From Micromonospora fulviviridis (GTDB lineage: Bacteria; Actinomycetota; Actinomycetes; Mycobacteriales; Micromonosporaceae): a stretch of 64,000 bases of DNA. Location of the stretch: positions 295,394 through 359,393 of the forward strand of contig NZ_BMRA01000004.1 of NCBI RefSeq assembly GCF_014648395.1, given 5' to 3'. The notes beneath the pieces were generated by a model. It saw nothing but the letters and a program-made list of their open reading frames with translations, was not told the origin of the DNA and did no database searches. This document shows positions 38,567-46,852 of this stretch, in pieces. The number at the start of each line of letters is the position of its first letter. The stretch's first letter is position 1. The position numbers and the translations under genes are program-made.

Positions 38567-39400
38567 ATGACTTCTGACAACGACCGCCGACGCGGTCTGC
38601 TCGCGCGCCTGCGCGGGCGGCCCGTAGCGCGCAGCAGGGGCCGCCGCCGGCTGGGTGCCGCGGTCCGGCTGGCCGCCGCGCTGATGCTGGCCGGCGGCGC
38701 CTACACCGTCTTCGCCCCCGGCGTGCAGGCGCAGGACAACCCGCCCCTGAGCGCCGCCGCCAACGAGGGCAAGGCGCTGTTCGACGTGAGCTGTGTGACC
38801 TGTCACGGTCGCAACGCCCAGGGCGTCGAGGGACGCGGTCCGAGCCTGATCGGCGTCGGGTCGGCCTCGGTCGAGTTCCAGGTCAGCAGCGGGCGGATGC
38901 CGATGGCCCGGCAGGAAGCCCAGGCCATGCGCAAGCCCCCGCAGTTCACCGACGAGCAGGTGCGCCAGCTCGGCCAGTACATCCAGGAGCTCGGCGGCGG
39001 CCCGCAGGTGCCGCAGGGCGACCTGCGCGAGGGCGCCAACCTCTCCACCGGTGGCGAGCTGTTCCGGATCAACTGCTCGCAGTGCCACGCCTTCGGCGCC
39101 GGCGGCGGTGCCCTCTCCTCGGGCAAGTACGCGCCGAGCCTGAAGCCGGCCAGCGACCGGCAGATCTACGCCGCCATGCTGAGCGGCCCGCAGAACATGC
39201 CGGTGTTCGGCGACAACCAGATCTCTCCGCAGGAGAAGGCGGACATCATCGCCTACATCCAGGAGACCCTGAAGCACGACCAGGACCAGGGCGGTTTCAA
39301 CCTGGGCCGGTACGGCCCGTCGACCGAGGGTCTCGCGATCTTCCTGGTCGGCATCGTCGCGCTGGTCTTCGCGAGCCTGTGGATTGCGGGCAAGTCGTGA
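38567..39400 (+). CDS. qcrC: Diheme cytochrome c subunit of the bcc complex
   Basis: A 277-aa membrane-anchored cytochrome with two CxxCH heme sites: CVTCH near residue 76 and CSQCH near residue 170. An N-terminal helix and a C-terminal helix (IFLVGIVALVFASLWI) anchor it, leaving both heme domains outside. In actinobacteria this subunit passes electrons straight to the CuA centre of CtaC without soluble cytochrome c. Confidence 0.96.
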   Translation: MTSDNDRRRGLLARLRGRPVARSRGRRRLGAAVRLAAALMLAGGAYTVFAPGVQAQDNPPLSAAANEGKALFDVSCVTCHGRNAQGVEGRGPSLIGVGSASVEFQVSSGRMPMARQEAQAMRKPPQFTDEQVRQLGQYIQELGGGPQVPQGDLREGANLSTGGELFRINCSQCHAFGAGGGALSSGKYAPSLKPASDRQIYAAMLSGPQNMPVFGDNQISPQEKADIIAYIQETLKHDQDQGGFNLGRYGPSTEGLAIFLVGIVALVFASLWIAGKS

Positions 39401-39467
39401 CCGAGCGGATCATTCGTTTCAGTGCTGTGGCGCCGACCCCCGGCGTCACCCGTAGCGAGGTGACGGC

Positions 39468-40556
39468 ATGAGCACCCACACCGAGCACCAGGCCCCGCAG
39501 GGCCGGGAGCCGCTCGACGTGAACGACCCCCGGCTCTCCCGGTTCGACATCGTCCAGGAGGGCGCGCGGCGGGACGACATCGAGATCGTCCACTACGAGC
39601 CGCAGGTGGTCCCGGGCAGCAAGGCGGAGCGCCGGCTGACCCGCACGGTCGCCACGATGTTCCTGCTGACCGGCGTCGCGGCCACCGCCTTCCTGGCCAT
39701 CTACATCTGGTGGCCGTGGAACTGGGAGGCCGGCCGCGGCGGCGACAAGTACTACACCCCGCTGCTCGGCGTGACCCTCGGCATCGCGCTCCTCGGCATC
39801 GGCTTCGGCATCCTCACCTGGGGCAAGAAGCTGCTGCCGAAGGAGGTCTCGATCCAGGACCGGCACGACCAGCCGGGCTCCCCGGCGGACCGCCGGATCA
39901 CCGGCGAGACCATGCTCTACATGGCCGACGAGCTCGGGGTGAAGCGCCGGCCGCTGCTCGGCATCTCGCTGCTCGCCGGCCTGGCGCCGGTCGGCGCGGT
40001 CGTCGCGGCCCCGCTGGTCGGTGGCCTGATCTCGAACCCGCACAAGAACAACCAGATGTTCACCACCGGCTTCAAGCCGGCCGAGGACGGCAAGCGGATC
40101 CGGCTGGTCCGCGAGGACGGCCGGCCGATCCGCCCGGCGGACGTCAGCGTCGGCGGCCAGCTCACCGTGTTCCCGGGTATCGACGGCGGCGTCAGCAACA
40201 AGCACGCCGACTCGCCGACCCTGCTGATCCACCTGCGCGAGGACGACGCGCAGAAGTCGCGCGCCGCCAACGAGCGCAAGGGCCACGGCGACTACATGTG
40301 GGGCAACTACGTCGCGTTCTCCAAGATCTGCACGCACGCCGGTTGCCCGGCCAGCCTCTACGAGCAGCAGACCAACCGGCTGCTCTGCCCCTGCCACCAG
40401 TCGCAGTTCCTCATCACCGACAACGCCATGCCGGTCTTCGGCCCGGCGAACCGGCCGCTGCCCCAGCTGCCGATCGAGGTGGACGAGGAGGGCTTCTTCG
40501 TGGCGAGGTCCGACTACACCGAAACCATCGGTCCCGACTTCTGGGAGCGGCCATGA
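39468..40556 (+). CDS. qcrA: Rieske iron-sulfur subunit
   Basis: A 362-aa Rieske protein with three membrane helices in the first half. The [2Fe-2S] ligands are in [12 protein letters not shown] (about 287) and CPCHQSQF (about 307). The helices and the long N-terminal arm are typical of the actinobacterial form. ATG 39468 has GAGG about 8 nt upstream. The stop overlaps the qcrB ATG. ErpA encoded 10 kb upstream could supply its cluster, but that is inference. Confidence 0.96.
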   Translation: MSTHTEHQAPQGREPLDVNDPRLSRFDIVQEGARRDDIEIVHYEPQVVPGSKAERRLTRTVATMFLLTGVAATAFLAIYIWWPWNWEAGRGGDKYYTPLLGVTLGIALLGIGFGILTWGKKLLPKEVSIQDRHDQPGSPADRRITGETMLYMADELGVKRRPLLGISLLAGLAPVGAVVAAPLVGGLISNPHKNNQMFTTGFKPAEDGKRIRLVREDGRPIRPADVSVGGQLTVFPGIDGGVSNKHADSPTLLIHLREDDAQKSRAANERKGHGDYMWGNYVAFSKICTHAGCPASLYEQQTNRLLCPCHQSQFLITDNAMPVFGPANRPLPQLPIEVDEEGFFVARSDYTETIGPDFWERP

Positions 40557-42184
40557 AGCGCCGAAAGTTTGATGCGGCCGCGCTGCCGGCCAAGACCGCC
40601 GGGGCGGTGGACGACCGCTTCCAGGTGGCGACCCCGCTGCGCAAGCTGCTGAACAAGGTCTTCCCCGACCACTGGTCCTTCCTGCTGGGCGAGATCGCGC
40701 TCTTCTCGTTCATCGTCCTGCTGCTGACCGGCGTCTTCCTGACCTTCTTCTACGAGCCGGCGATGACCGAGGTGGTCTACGACGGCAGCTACGCCCCGCT
40801 GCGGGGCACCCCGATGTCGGCCGCCTACGCCTCCAGCCTGGACCTGTCGTTCGACGTCCGGGGCGGTCTGATCATGCGGCAGATGCACCACTGGGCGGCG
40901 CTGCTGTTCATGGCCGCCATCGTGGTGCACATGCTCCGGGTGTTCTTCACCGGCGCGTTCCGCAAGCCGCGTGAGACCAACTGGATCATCGGCTCGCTGC
41001 TGTTCTGGGTCGGCTTCCTGGCCGGCTTCACCGGCTACTCGCTGCCGGACGACGGCCTCTCCGGCACCGGTCTGCGGATCGCCTCCGGCATCATCCTGTC
41101 GATCCCGGTGATCGGCTCCTGGGTCAGCTCGTCGATCTTCGGCGGGGAGTTCCCGGGCACCATCATCATCAGCCGGTTCTTCATCGCCCACGTGCTGCTC
41201 ATCCCGGGTCTGCTGGTGGCGCTGATCAGCGCCCACCTGGGCCTGGTCTTCAAGCAGAAGCACACCCAGTGGCCCGGCCCCGGCCGGACCAACGAGAACG
41301 TGGTCGGCGAGCGGATGTTCCCGCGCTACGCGCTCAAGCAGGGCGGCTTCTTCATGGTCGTCTTCGGCGTGATCGCGCTGATGGGTGGCCTGTTCCAGAT
41401 CAACCCGATCTGGTACTTCGGCCCGTACGAGGCGTGGGTGGTCTCGGCCGCCAGCCAGCCCGACTGGTACGTCATGTTCCTCGACGGCTCGACCCGACTC
41501 ATGCCGGCCTGGGAGATCAGCATCCCGATCGGCGACGGGTACGTCATCCCGCCGCTGTTCTGGCCGACGGTCGTGCTCCCCGGCATCCTGGTGGGCCTGT
41601 CGACGATGTACCCGTTCCTGGAGGCGCGCCGCCTCAAGGACTACAAGCACCACAACCTGCTCCAGCGGCCCCGGGACGTGCCGGCCCGGACCGCGGTGGG
41701 CGCCATGGCGGTCTCCTTCTACATCGTGCTGACCCTCTCCGGCGGCAACGACGTGATCGCCGACAAGTTCCACATCAGCCTGAACGCGATGACCTGGGCC
41801 GGCCGGATCGGCCTGCTGGTCGTCCCGCCGCTGGCCTACTACTTCACCTACCGGATCTGCCTGGGTCTCCAGCAGCACGACCGGGAGGTGCTGGCCCACG
41901 GCGTGGAGACCGGCATCATCAAGCGGCTGCCCGACGGCCGGTTCGTCGAGGTCCACCAGCCGCTCACCCCGGTCGACGGGCACGACGGCCACGCTCCGGC
42001 GCTGGACTACGTCGGCTGGGTGGTGCCCAAGAAGATGAACCGGCTCGGCGCCCTCGGCCCGGCCATCCGGGGCTTCTTCTACCCGATCGAGAAGCCGGCC
42101 GAGGCGCCGGTCTCGCCGGGGCACCCGCCGGTCGAGCCCCGACCGGAGCGGGAGGAGATCGGCAGCGGCGAGAGCCGCCGCTGA
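40553..42184 (+). CDS. qcrB: Cytochrome b subunit of the bcc complex
   Basis: A 543-aa cytochrome b with eight or so membrane helices. Heme-binding histidines lie in [14 protein letters not shown] and [13 protein letters not shown]. The quinol-site segment is [16 protein letters not shown]. The C-terminal 100 residues are a hydrophilic extension seen in actinobacterial QcrB and ending in a Pro/Glu tail. An ATGA overlap with qcrA couples translation. The operon ends at a 16-bp hairpin. Confidence 0.96.
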   Translation: MKRRKFDAAALPAKTAGAVDDRFQVATPLRKLLNKVFPDHWSFLLGEIALFSFIVLLLTGVFLTFFYEPAMTEVVYDGSYAPLRGTPMSAAYASSLDLSFDVRGGLIMRQMHHWAALLFMAAIVVHMLRVFFTGAFRKPRETNWIIGSLLFWVGFLAGFTGYSLPDDGLSGTGLRIASGIILSIPVIGSWVSSSIFGGEFPGTIIISRFFIAHVLLIPGLLVALISAHLGLVFKQKHTQWPGPGRTNENVVGERMFPRYALKQGGFFMVVFGVIALMGGLFQINPIWYFGPYEAWVVSAASQPDWYVMFLDGSTRLMPAWEISIPIGDGYVIPPLFWPTVVLPGILVGLSTMYPFLEARRLKDYKHHNLLQRPRDVPARTAVGAMAVSFYIVLTLSGGNDVIADKFHISLNAMTWAGRIGLLVVPPLAYYFTYRICLGLQQHDREVLAHGVETGIIKRLPDGRFVEVHQPLTPVDGHDGHAPALDYVGWVVPKKMNRLGALGPAIRGFFYPIEKPAEAPVSPGHPPVEPRPEREEIGSGESRR

Positions 42185-42204
42185 CCCCGCCCAGGCACGA
42201 CTGA

Positions 42205-42240
42205 CCGTGGCGCCCGCCGGATCACCGGCGGGCGCCACGG
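42205..42240 (+). terminator. 16-bp perfect hairpin after qcrB
   Basis: CCGTGGCGCCCGCCGG (42205-42220) pairs exactly with 42225-42240 across ATCA, followed by CCGTTTCC. It starts 21 nt after the qcrB stop. Confidence 0.85.
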
Positions 42241-42394
42241 CCGTTTCCGGCCCGGCCGTCCCGTTCCGCCCACCGGACGCCCGTCGGCCCCGCTCCGGTG
42301 TCCCGCCACCCCCTGACACGGACGGGTGGAATCGCAGGAATAACCCCGGTGAGCCGGGTATCCGTGCGGTCCAACGTCTCAAGGGGGGGAAAGC

Positions 42395-43069
42395 ATGTTG
42401 GGAATCAAACGCCTGGGCCTGCTGGCCGCGCTGGTGCTCGTGGGACTGGCGCCGGCCGCCGCGGCCCAGCCAGCGGCGCAGCCGTCGACGCAGGACACCC
42501 AGTACCTGCAGGCGGTGCACCAGGTGAACCTGTTCGAGATCACCGCGGGTAACCTGGCGCAGCAGAAGGGCCAGAATCAGCAGGTCAAGGACCTGGGCAA
42601 GATGTTCGTCACGGACCACACCCAGCTGGACCAGACGGTGCAGTCCACCGCCCAGCAGCTCAACGTCCAGCTGCCGTCCGACCCGACCGCCGACCAGCAG
42701 AAGGTCCTCGACCGGCTGAACAACCTGAGCGGCGCCGAGTTCGACAAGGCGTGGGTGACCGCCCAGTTGGCCGGCCACGTGCAGGCCATCCAGGCGACCC
42801 AGACCGAGATCTCGCAGGGTTCCGAGCAGTCGGTGGTCCAGATCGCCCAGGACGCCCTGCCGGTCCTCCAGGCGCACTACGACGCGCTGGTGGCCCTGGC
42901 CCAGACCCTGGGCGTCCCGGTCCCGCAGACCAGCGCCAGCGGCACGCCCAGCCCGGGCGGCACCACGTCGCCGGGTCCGGGTGGCACCGAGTCGCCGGCC
43001 CCGGGTGGCACCGGCACCGAGGAGCCCGCTCCGGGCACCACGGAGACCCCGGCGCCCGGCCAGAGCTGA
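42395..43069 (+). CDS. Secreted DUF4142 protein with Pro/Gly/Thr-rich tail
   Basis: A 224-aa exported protein. A signal peptide ends near AAAAQ (residue 25). A DUF4142 four-helix domain follows (about 30-175), with ITAGNLAQQKGQNQQVKDLGKMFVTDHTQ as hallmark and many Gln residues. The last 45 residues are repeats of SPGPGGTES and EPAPGTTE type, suggesting a wall-spanning spacer. DUF4142 proteins are periplasmic or cell-surface ferritin-like folds of unknown function. GGGGGGG precedes ATG 42395. Confidence 0.9.
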   Translation: MLGIKRLGLLAALVLVGLAPAAAAQPAAQPSTQDTQYLQAVHQVNLFEITAGNLAQQKGQNQQVKDLGKMFVTDHTQLDQTVQSTAQQLNVQLPSDPTADQQKVLDRLNNLSGAEFDKAWVTAQLAGHVQAIQATQTEISQGSEQSVVQIAQDALPVLQAHYDALVALAQTLGVPVPQTSASGTPSPGGTTSPGPGGTESPAPGGTGTEEPAPGTTETPAPGQS

Positions 43070-43084
43070 CGCGATACGGCCGAC

Positions 43085-43121
43085 GGTGGCCGGTCCGCCC
43101 CACGGGGGCGGGCCGGCCACC
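43085..43121. terminator. 17-bp hairpin between convergent DUF4142 and Lrp-domain genes
   Basis: GGTGGCCGG-T-CCGCCCC (43085-43101) pairs with GGGGCGG-G-CCGGCCACC (43105-43121) around ACG, with one G-T pair. Confidence 0.75.
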
Positions 43122-43130
43122 CGCCTGCGG

Positions 43131-43418
43131 TCAGTCGGCGTTCGCCAGCCCGATCGCGAACGCCTCCTCCAGGTCGTGCTGGGAGTAGGCGCGGAACGCG
43201 ATGTGCGACTCGGTGTTGATCACCCCGGGCACCTTGGAGATGCTGCCGGCGATGACCTGGGCGATCTGCTCGAACTCGCGGACCCGGACCATGGCGATCA
43301 GGTCGACGTGCCCGGCCACCGAGTAGACCTCGCTGACGCCGGGCAGGTTGGCCAGCGTCTCGGCCACCTCGGGAATGGAGTCGGTGGCGCAGTCGATCAG
43401 CACGATCGCGGTGATCAC
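43131..43418 (-). CDS. Stand-alone Lrp/AsnC effector-binding domain
   Basis: A 95-aa protein that matches only the C-terminal ligand-binding/oligomerisation (RAM) half of Lrp/AsnC regulators: ITAIVLIDCATDSIPEVAETL, EVYSVAGHVDLIAMVRV, VPGVINTESHIAF. The DNA-binding half is missing and nothing upstream resembles it. Such single-domain proteins exist widely and bind amino acids; they may modulate full-length Lrp proteins. GGAGA lies 8 nt before GTG 43418. It was not truncated recently, since the domain is complete. Confidence 0.88.
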   Translation of the reverse strand: MITAIVLIDCATDSIPEVAETLANLPGVSEVYSVAGHVDLIAMVRVREFEQIAQVIAGSISKVPGVINTESHIAFRAYSQHDLEEAFAIGLANAD

Positions 43419-43470
43419 GGGACATTTCTCCGTTCGTCGGCGTCGAGGCCCATGCTAGAGGCTCAGCGGG

Positions 43471-44349
43471 TCACCGGGTCGCCGGGACGGTGAGGTCGCT
43501 GCCAGCCCGGATCACCTCGCTGAGGCGTTCCCCGGCGGCGACCGTCGCGCCGGGCCAGACGACCGACCGGTCCACCGCGCCGCGCACCACGGCGCCCGCC
43601 CCGACCACCGAGCGGGTCACCGGCCCGTCGACCGTCGCGGACGGGTCGACCAGGCCGCCGGGGCCGGCCGCGTGCAGGTTGGCGGCCAGGTAGTCGGCCG
43701 GGGTGCCGGTGTCGTAGAAGGTGCCCCGGTAGGGGAGCACGGTGAGCGCGCCGGCCGCCTCCGCCGGCCGCCAGACCGCCCGGACCAGGTCGCCGAAGGC
43801 CGCCGGCAGCTCCCGGACCAGCCGCCAGGGCAGCAGCGAGAACCCCACGAACCGGTGGCCGCTGAAGGTGCCGGGGGCCGCCGGGTCGTCCGCCGGCTGG
43901 CCGAGCAGGCGTACGCTCCGCCCGTCCCAGCCGTCCAGCAGCGCCGCCACGTCCGGCCCCGGCGGGGCGTCCGGGTCGGCCAGGTACGCGTCGGCGTTGC
44001 CGACCAGCACCCCCCGGCCGGCGATCCAGTCGCGCAGGTTGCCCAGCCCGCCGGCGGTGCCGAGCGGGTCGCCCGGCTCGACCGACAGGTGCGCGCGGGC
44101 GCCCACGTGCGCCACCACCTGCCCGCCCAGATAGCAGGCGTTCACCGCGACCCGGTCCGGCCCGACCAGGCCCAGCCCGGCCAGCCGGTCGAGCGCCCGG
44201 TCGAGCAGCGGCACGTTGCCGACCGGGCACAGCGCCTTCGGCAGGTGCGCGGTGAGCGGGCGCAGCCGGGTGCCCTCGCCGGCGGCGAGCACCACCGCGC
44301 AGACGTCCACGGCGGCCCGCCAGCCGGGCCCGGTCGCGGGAGCGGTCAC
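43471..44349 (-). CDS. Sugar-1-phosphate nucleotidyltransferase (ManC/GlmU-like)
   Basis: A 292-aa nucleotidyltransferase. The NTP motif AAGEGTRLRPLTAHLPKALCPVGN is near residue 22, followed by LVGNADAYLADP and YDTGTPADYL. The last 60 residues are hexapeptide-repeat-like (DGPVTRSVVGAGAVVRGAVDRSVVWPGATV). Probably makes GDP-mannose or a similar nucleotide sugar. The GTG start overlaps the NUDIX stop (GTGA). A mannosyltransferase gene lies 7 kb away, but a shared pathway is only an inference. Confidence 0.82.
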   Translation of the reverse strand: MTAPATGPGWRAAVDVCAVVLAAGEGTRLRPLTAHLPKALCPVGNVPLLDRALDRLAGLGLVGPDRVAVNACYLGGQVVAHVGARAHLSVEPGDPLGTAGGLGNLRDWIAGRGVLVGNADAYLADPDAPPGPDVAALLDGWDGRSVRLLGQPADDPAAPGTFSGHRFVGFSLLPWRLVRELPAAFGDLVRAVWRPAEAAGALTVLPYRGTFYDTGTPADYLAANLHAAGPGGLVDPSATVDGPVTRSVVGAGAVVRGAVDRSVVWPGATVAAGERLSEVIRAGSDLTVPATR

Positions 44350-44885
44350 GCGGCGGGTGGCGCCGCCGGCGGGACCTCACCCGCGCGCGGGCCGATGCCG
44401 TAGTAGCGGAGCAGGTTGGCGGTGGCCCGGCTCAGCCGGGGCAGGTCGTCCAGCGGGTGCCAGGCGGCCTCGAAGACCTCGGCGCCGTCCACCGCCAGCT
44501 CGGTGCGGGAGGCCGGCACCTCGGCCTCGAAGACCACGTCCACCCAGCCCTTGGCGTGCACCACGGCGTTCGGCACGGCCGGGCGGAGCCGCTCGGGGGA
44601 GAGCCGGATGCCAGACTCCTCGTACAGCTCGCGGGCCGCCCCGACCACCGGCGCCTCGCCGCGCTGCAGCAGACCGGCCGGGAGCGTCCAGCTGTGGCCG
44701 GGCGGCTGGCGCAGCAGCAGGATCCGCCCCGCCCCCTCGGCCTCGGTGTCCCGCACCAGGGTGACCGCGCCGACGATGTACTTCGGCACGGCCAGCCGGA
44801 CCAGCCGGCGCCGCAGCGGGACCGGGAGCCGGTAGAAGATCTGGTAGCCGAGGGCCCGTCCGGTGGCACGCGCGCGGGGGATCAT
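44346..44885 (-). CDS. NUDIX hydrolase
   Basis: A 179-aa protein with an intact Nudix box (GLLQRGEAPVVGAARELYEESGI, about residues 71-93; G-x5-E-x7-REUXEEXGU). It is preceded by a 40-residue basic N-terminal helix region. The substrate is unknown; it is encoded upstream of and overlaps the nucleotidyltransferase gene, so a nucleotide sugar is possible. ATG 44885 is 7 nt from TAGCCT and has no ribosome site. Confidence 0.88.
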   Translation of the reverse strand: MIPRARATGRALGYQIFYRLPVPLRRRLVRLAVPKYIVGAVTLVRDTEAEGAGRILLLRQPPGHSWTLPAGLLQRGEAPVVGAARELYEESGIRLSPERLRPAVPNAVVHAKGWVDVVFEAEVPASRTELAVDGAEVFEAAWHPLDDLPRLSRATANLLRYYGIGPRAGEVPPAAPPAA

Positions 44886-44892
44886 GCCTGTA

Positions 44893-44898
44893 AGGCTA
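44893..44898 (-). promoter_or_regulatory. -10 hexamer (TAGCCT), leaderless NUDIX promoter
   Basis: TAGCCT on the minus strand ends 7 nt upstream of ATG 44885, inside the gap after the RelA/SpoT gene. Confidence 0.45.
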
Positions 44899-44934
44899 GT
44901 GGCCGGGCGGCGCCGGTGGATGAGCGGAGCTCGC

Positions 44935-46725
44935 CTACTGCCGGTGGTCGACCAGATCGATCAGCTGCTGGACCACCGTGTCCGGCTCCACCGTGCGGTC
45001 GAAGACCGCCACGAGCAGGGTCTCCAGGTCGGGGTAGCCGAGTTCCTCGGAGAGCCGCAGCAGCGGCAGGTCGCTGGCCAGGCCCCGGTTGTGCTTGCGC
45101 AGCGCCAGGCCGATGGTGGCCCGGCCGAGGCGTACCTTGTCGGCGATCGAGATGCCCGGCTCGGTGTGCTCGGCGAACCAGCGGTTGATCTGCATCTGGG
45201 CGTGCGGGGACTTGACGAAGCCCAGCCACTCGCGGCGCGGCCCGCGCGGCGCCACGTCGACCTCGAAGCCGCTCTCCGCGTCGCTCTCGGTGAAGATCTC
45301 CACCACGTCGCCCTCCTCCAGCTCGGAGGAGAGCGGGGCCAGCCGGCCGTTGATCCGCGCGGCGAGGCAGTGGTCGCCCCGCTCGGTGCCCAGCTCGTAG
45401 GCGAGGTCGACCGGGGTGGCCCCGGCCGGCAGCACCACCTGCCGCCCGTCGGCGACCACCTGGATCTGCGCCTCGGCCAGGTCGCAGCGGAGCGACTCCA
45501 TGAACTGGGTGGGGTCGACCGTCTCCTGCTCCCAGTCGAGCACCCGGCGCAGCCAGGCCAGCTCGTCGGCCCGGTCGCCCGACCGGCCGGTGGCGCGCGG
45601 GAATCGGTAGTGGGCGGCGACGCCGTATTCCGCCGCGCGGTGCATCTCCTCGGTGCGGATCAGCACCTCGACGGTCCGGTCCTGGGGACCGCAGACGCTG
45701 GTGTGCAGGGAGCGGTAGAGGTTGTTCTTCGGAGAGGCGATGAAGTCCTTGAAGCGACCCGGCACCGGCCGCCAGAGCCCGTGCACCGCGCCGAGCGCGG
45801 CGTAACAGTCGGTGGCCGGGCCGTCCACCACGATGGCGATGCGGGGCAGGTCGTAGGGGGCGGCGTGGTCGCCGGCCACCGTGTCCTTCCAGATCGAGTA
45901 GAGGTGCCGGGGACGGGGACCGACCTCGGCGTCCACCCGGCTGCGGCGCAGCGCCACCCGCGTCTTCGCCACCACGTCGTCCAGGTAGGCGTCCCAGCCC
46001 GGCCGGTCGTGCACGAACCGGGCGATCCGCGCGTGCTCCTCCGGCCGCAGGTGCAGCAGCACCACGTCGTCCAGCTCGCGTTTGAGGGTCTGGATGCCCA
46101 GCCGGTCGCAGAGCGGGACGAGCACCTCCTGGGTCTTGCGGGCGATCCGCTCCCGGGAGGCGGCCGAACGGACCCCGAGGGTGCGCATGTTGTGCAGCCG
46201 GTCGGCCAGCTTGATGATCAGCACGCGGACGTCCTTGCCGGCCGCCACGATCATCTTGCGGACGGTCTCCGCCTCGGCGGCCTTGCCGTAGAACGCCTTG
46301 TCGAACTTGGTCACCCCGTCGACCAGGTGGGCCACCTGGCGGCCGAAGTCCTCCTGGAGCGCCTGGAGGGTGTAGCGGGTGTCCTCGACGGTGTCGTGCA
46401 GCAGGGCGGCGACCAGCGTGGTGGTGTCCATCCCGAGGTCGGCGCAGATCTGGGCGACCGCCAGCGGGTGGGTGATGTACGGTTCGCCGCTCTTGCGGAA
46501 CTGGCCGCGGTGCATGTTCTCGGCGATCGTGTAGGCCCGCCGCAGCACCGACGCGTCGGCGCTGGGATGGATGCCGCGATGGGCGCGGACCAGCGCGGTG
46601 ACCGGGTCGCCGTCGGTGGTGGGCCAGGTGAGCAGGGAGCGCAGGCGGCGGGAGAGGGGCAGTTCGCCGGGCTGGGTCGGAAGGGCGCCGCCCAGGGCGG
46701 CGCCGTGTCCGGCGTCGACGTCCAC
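44935..46725 (-). CDS. RelA/SpoT homologue without C-terminal ACT domain
   Basis: A 596-aa RSH protein. The hydrolase HD domain (HPLAVAQ and HDTVEDTRYT near residue 110) and the synthetase domain (RPRHLYSIWKD, PVPGRFKDFIASPKNNLYRSLHTS, VEVLIRTEEMHRAAEYG) are both present. A TGS domain follows (about 385-445). The last 100 residues lack the zinc-finger/ACT regions of full-length Rel, so this is a second, shorter RSH typical of some actinomycetes. It probably makes or degrades (p)ppGpp. GTG 46725 is chosen because GAGGAGG lies 8 nt upstream; GTG 46734 and TTG 46770 are poorer starts. Confidence 0.88.
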   Translation of the reverse strand: MDVDAGHGAALGGALPTQPGELPLSRRLRSLLTWPTTDGDPVTALVRAHRGIHPSADASVLRRAYTIAENMHRGQFRKSGEPYITHPLAVAQICADLGMDTTTLVAALLHDTVEDTRYTLQALQEDFGRQVAHLVDGVTKFDKAFYGKAAEAETVRKMIVAAGKDVRVLIIKLADRLHNMRTLGVRSAASRERIARKTQEVLVPLCDRLGIQTLKRELDDVVLLHLRPEEHARIARFVHDRPGWDAYLDDVVAKTRVALRRSRVDAEVGPRPRHLYSIWKDTVAGDHAAPYDLPRIAIVVDGPATDCYAALGAVHGLWRPVPGRFKDFIASPKNNLYRSLHTSVCGPQDRTVEVLIRTEEMHRAAEYGVAAHYRFPRATGRSGDRADELAWLRRVLDWEQETVDPTQFMESLRCDLAEAQIQVVADGRQVVLPAGATPVDLAYELGTERGDHCLAARINGRLAPLSSELEEGDVVEIFTESDAESGFEVDVAPRGPRREWLGFVKSPHAQMQINRWFAEHTEPGISIADKVRLGRATIGLALRKHNRGLASDLPLLRLSEELGYPDLETLLVAVFDRTVEPDTVVQQLIDLVDHRQ

Positions 46726-46834
46726 CTGGGACACCTCCTCACCCCGGCCCCGGGTCGCCGAAGCCGGCAACCGGGAGCAGGCCCGCGAATCGGGCAGGAC
46801 TGCACTTCTCTAACAGCCTAAGCGAGTTGACGTA

Positions 46835-46846
46835 GTCCGATCGGAC
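46835..46846. promoter_or_regulatory. Perfect 12-bp palindrome GTCCGATCGGAC
   Basis: A perfect palindrome in the gap upstream of the RelA/SpoT gene and just after the stop of the exonuclease gene. It could be an operator; a minor terminator role is also possible. Confidence 0.35.
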
Positions 46847-46852
46847 ACTTGG

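Noticed and set aside
32645..42184. Absence of ctaD as evidence of a defective oxidase
   Set aside because: Subunit I is normally encoded elsewhere in actinobacteria, so nothing can be concluded from this window.
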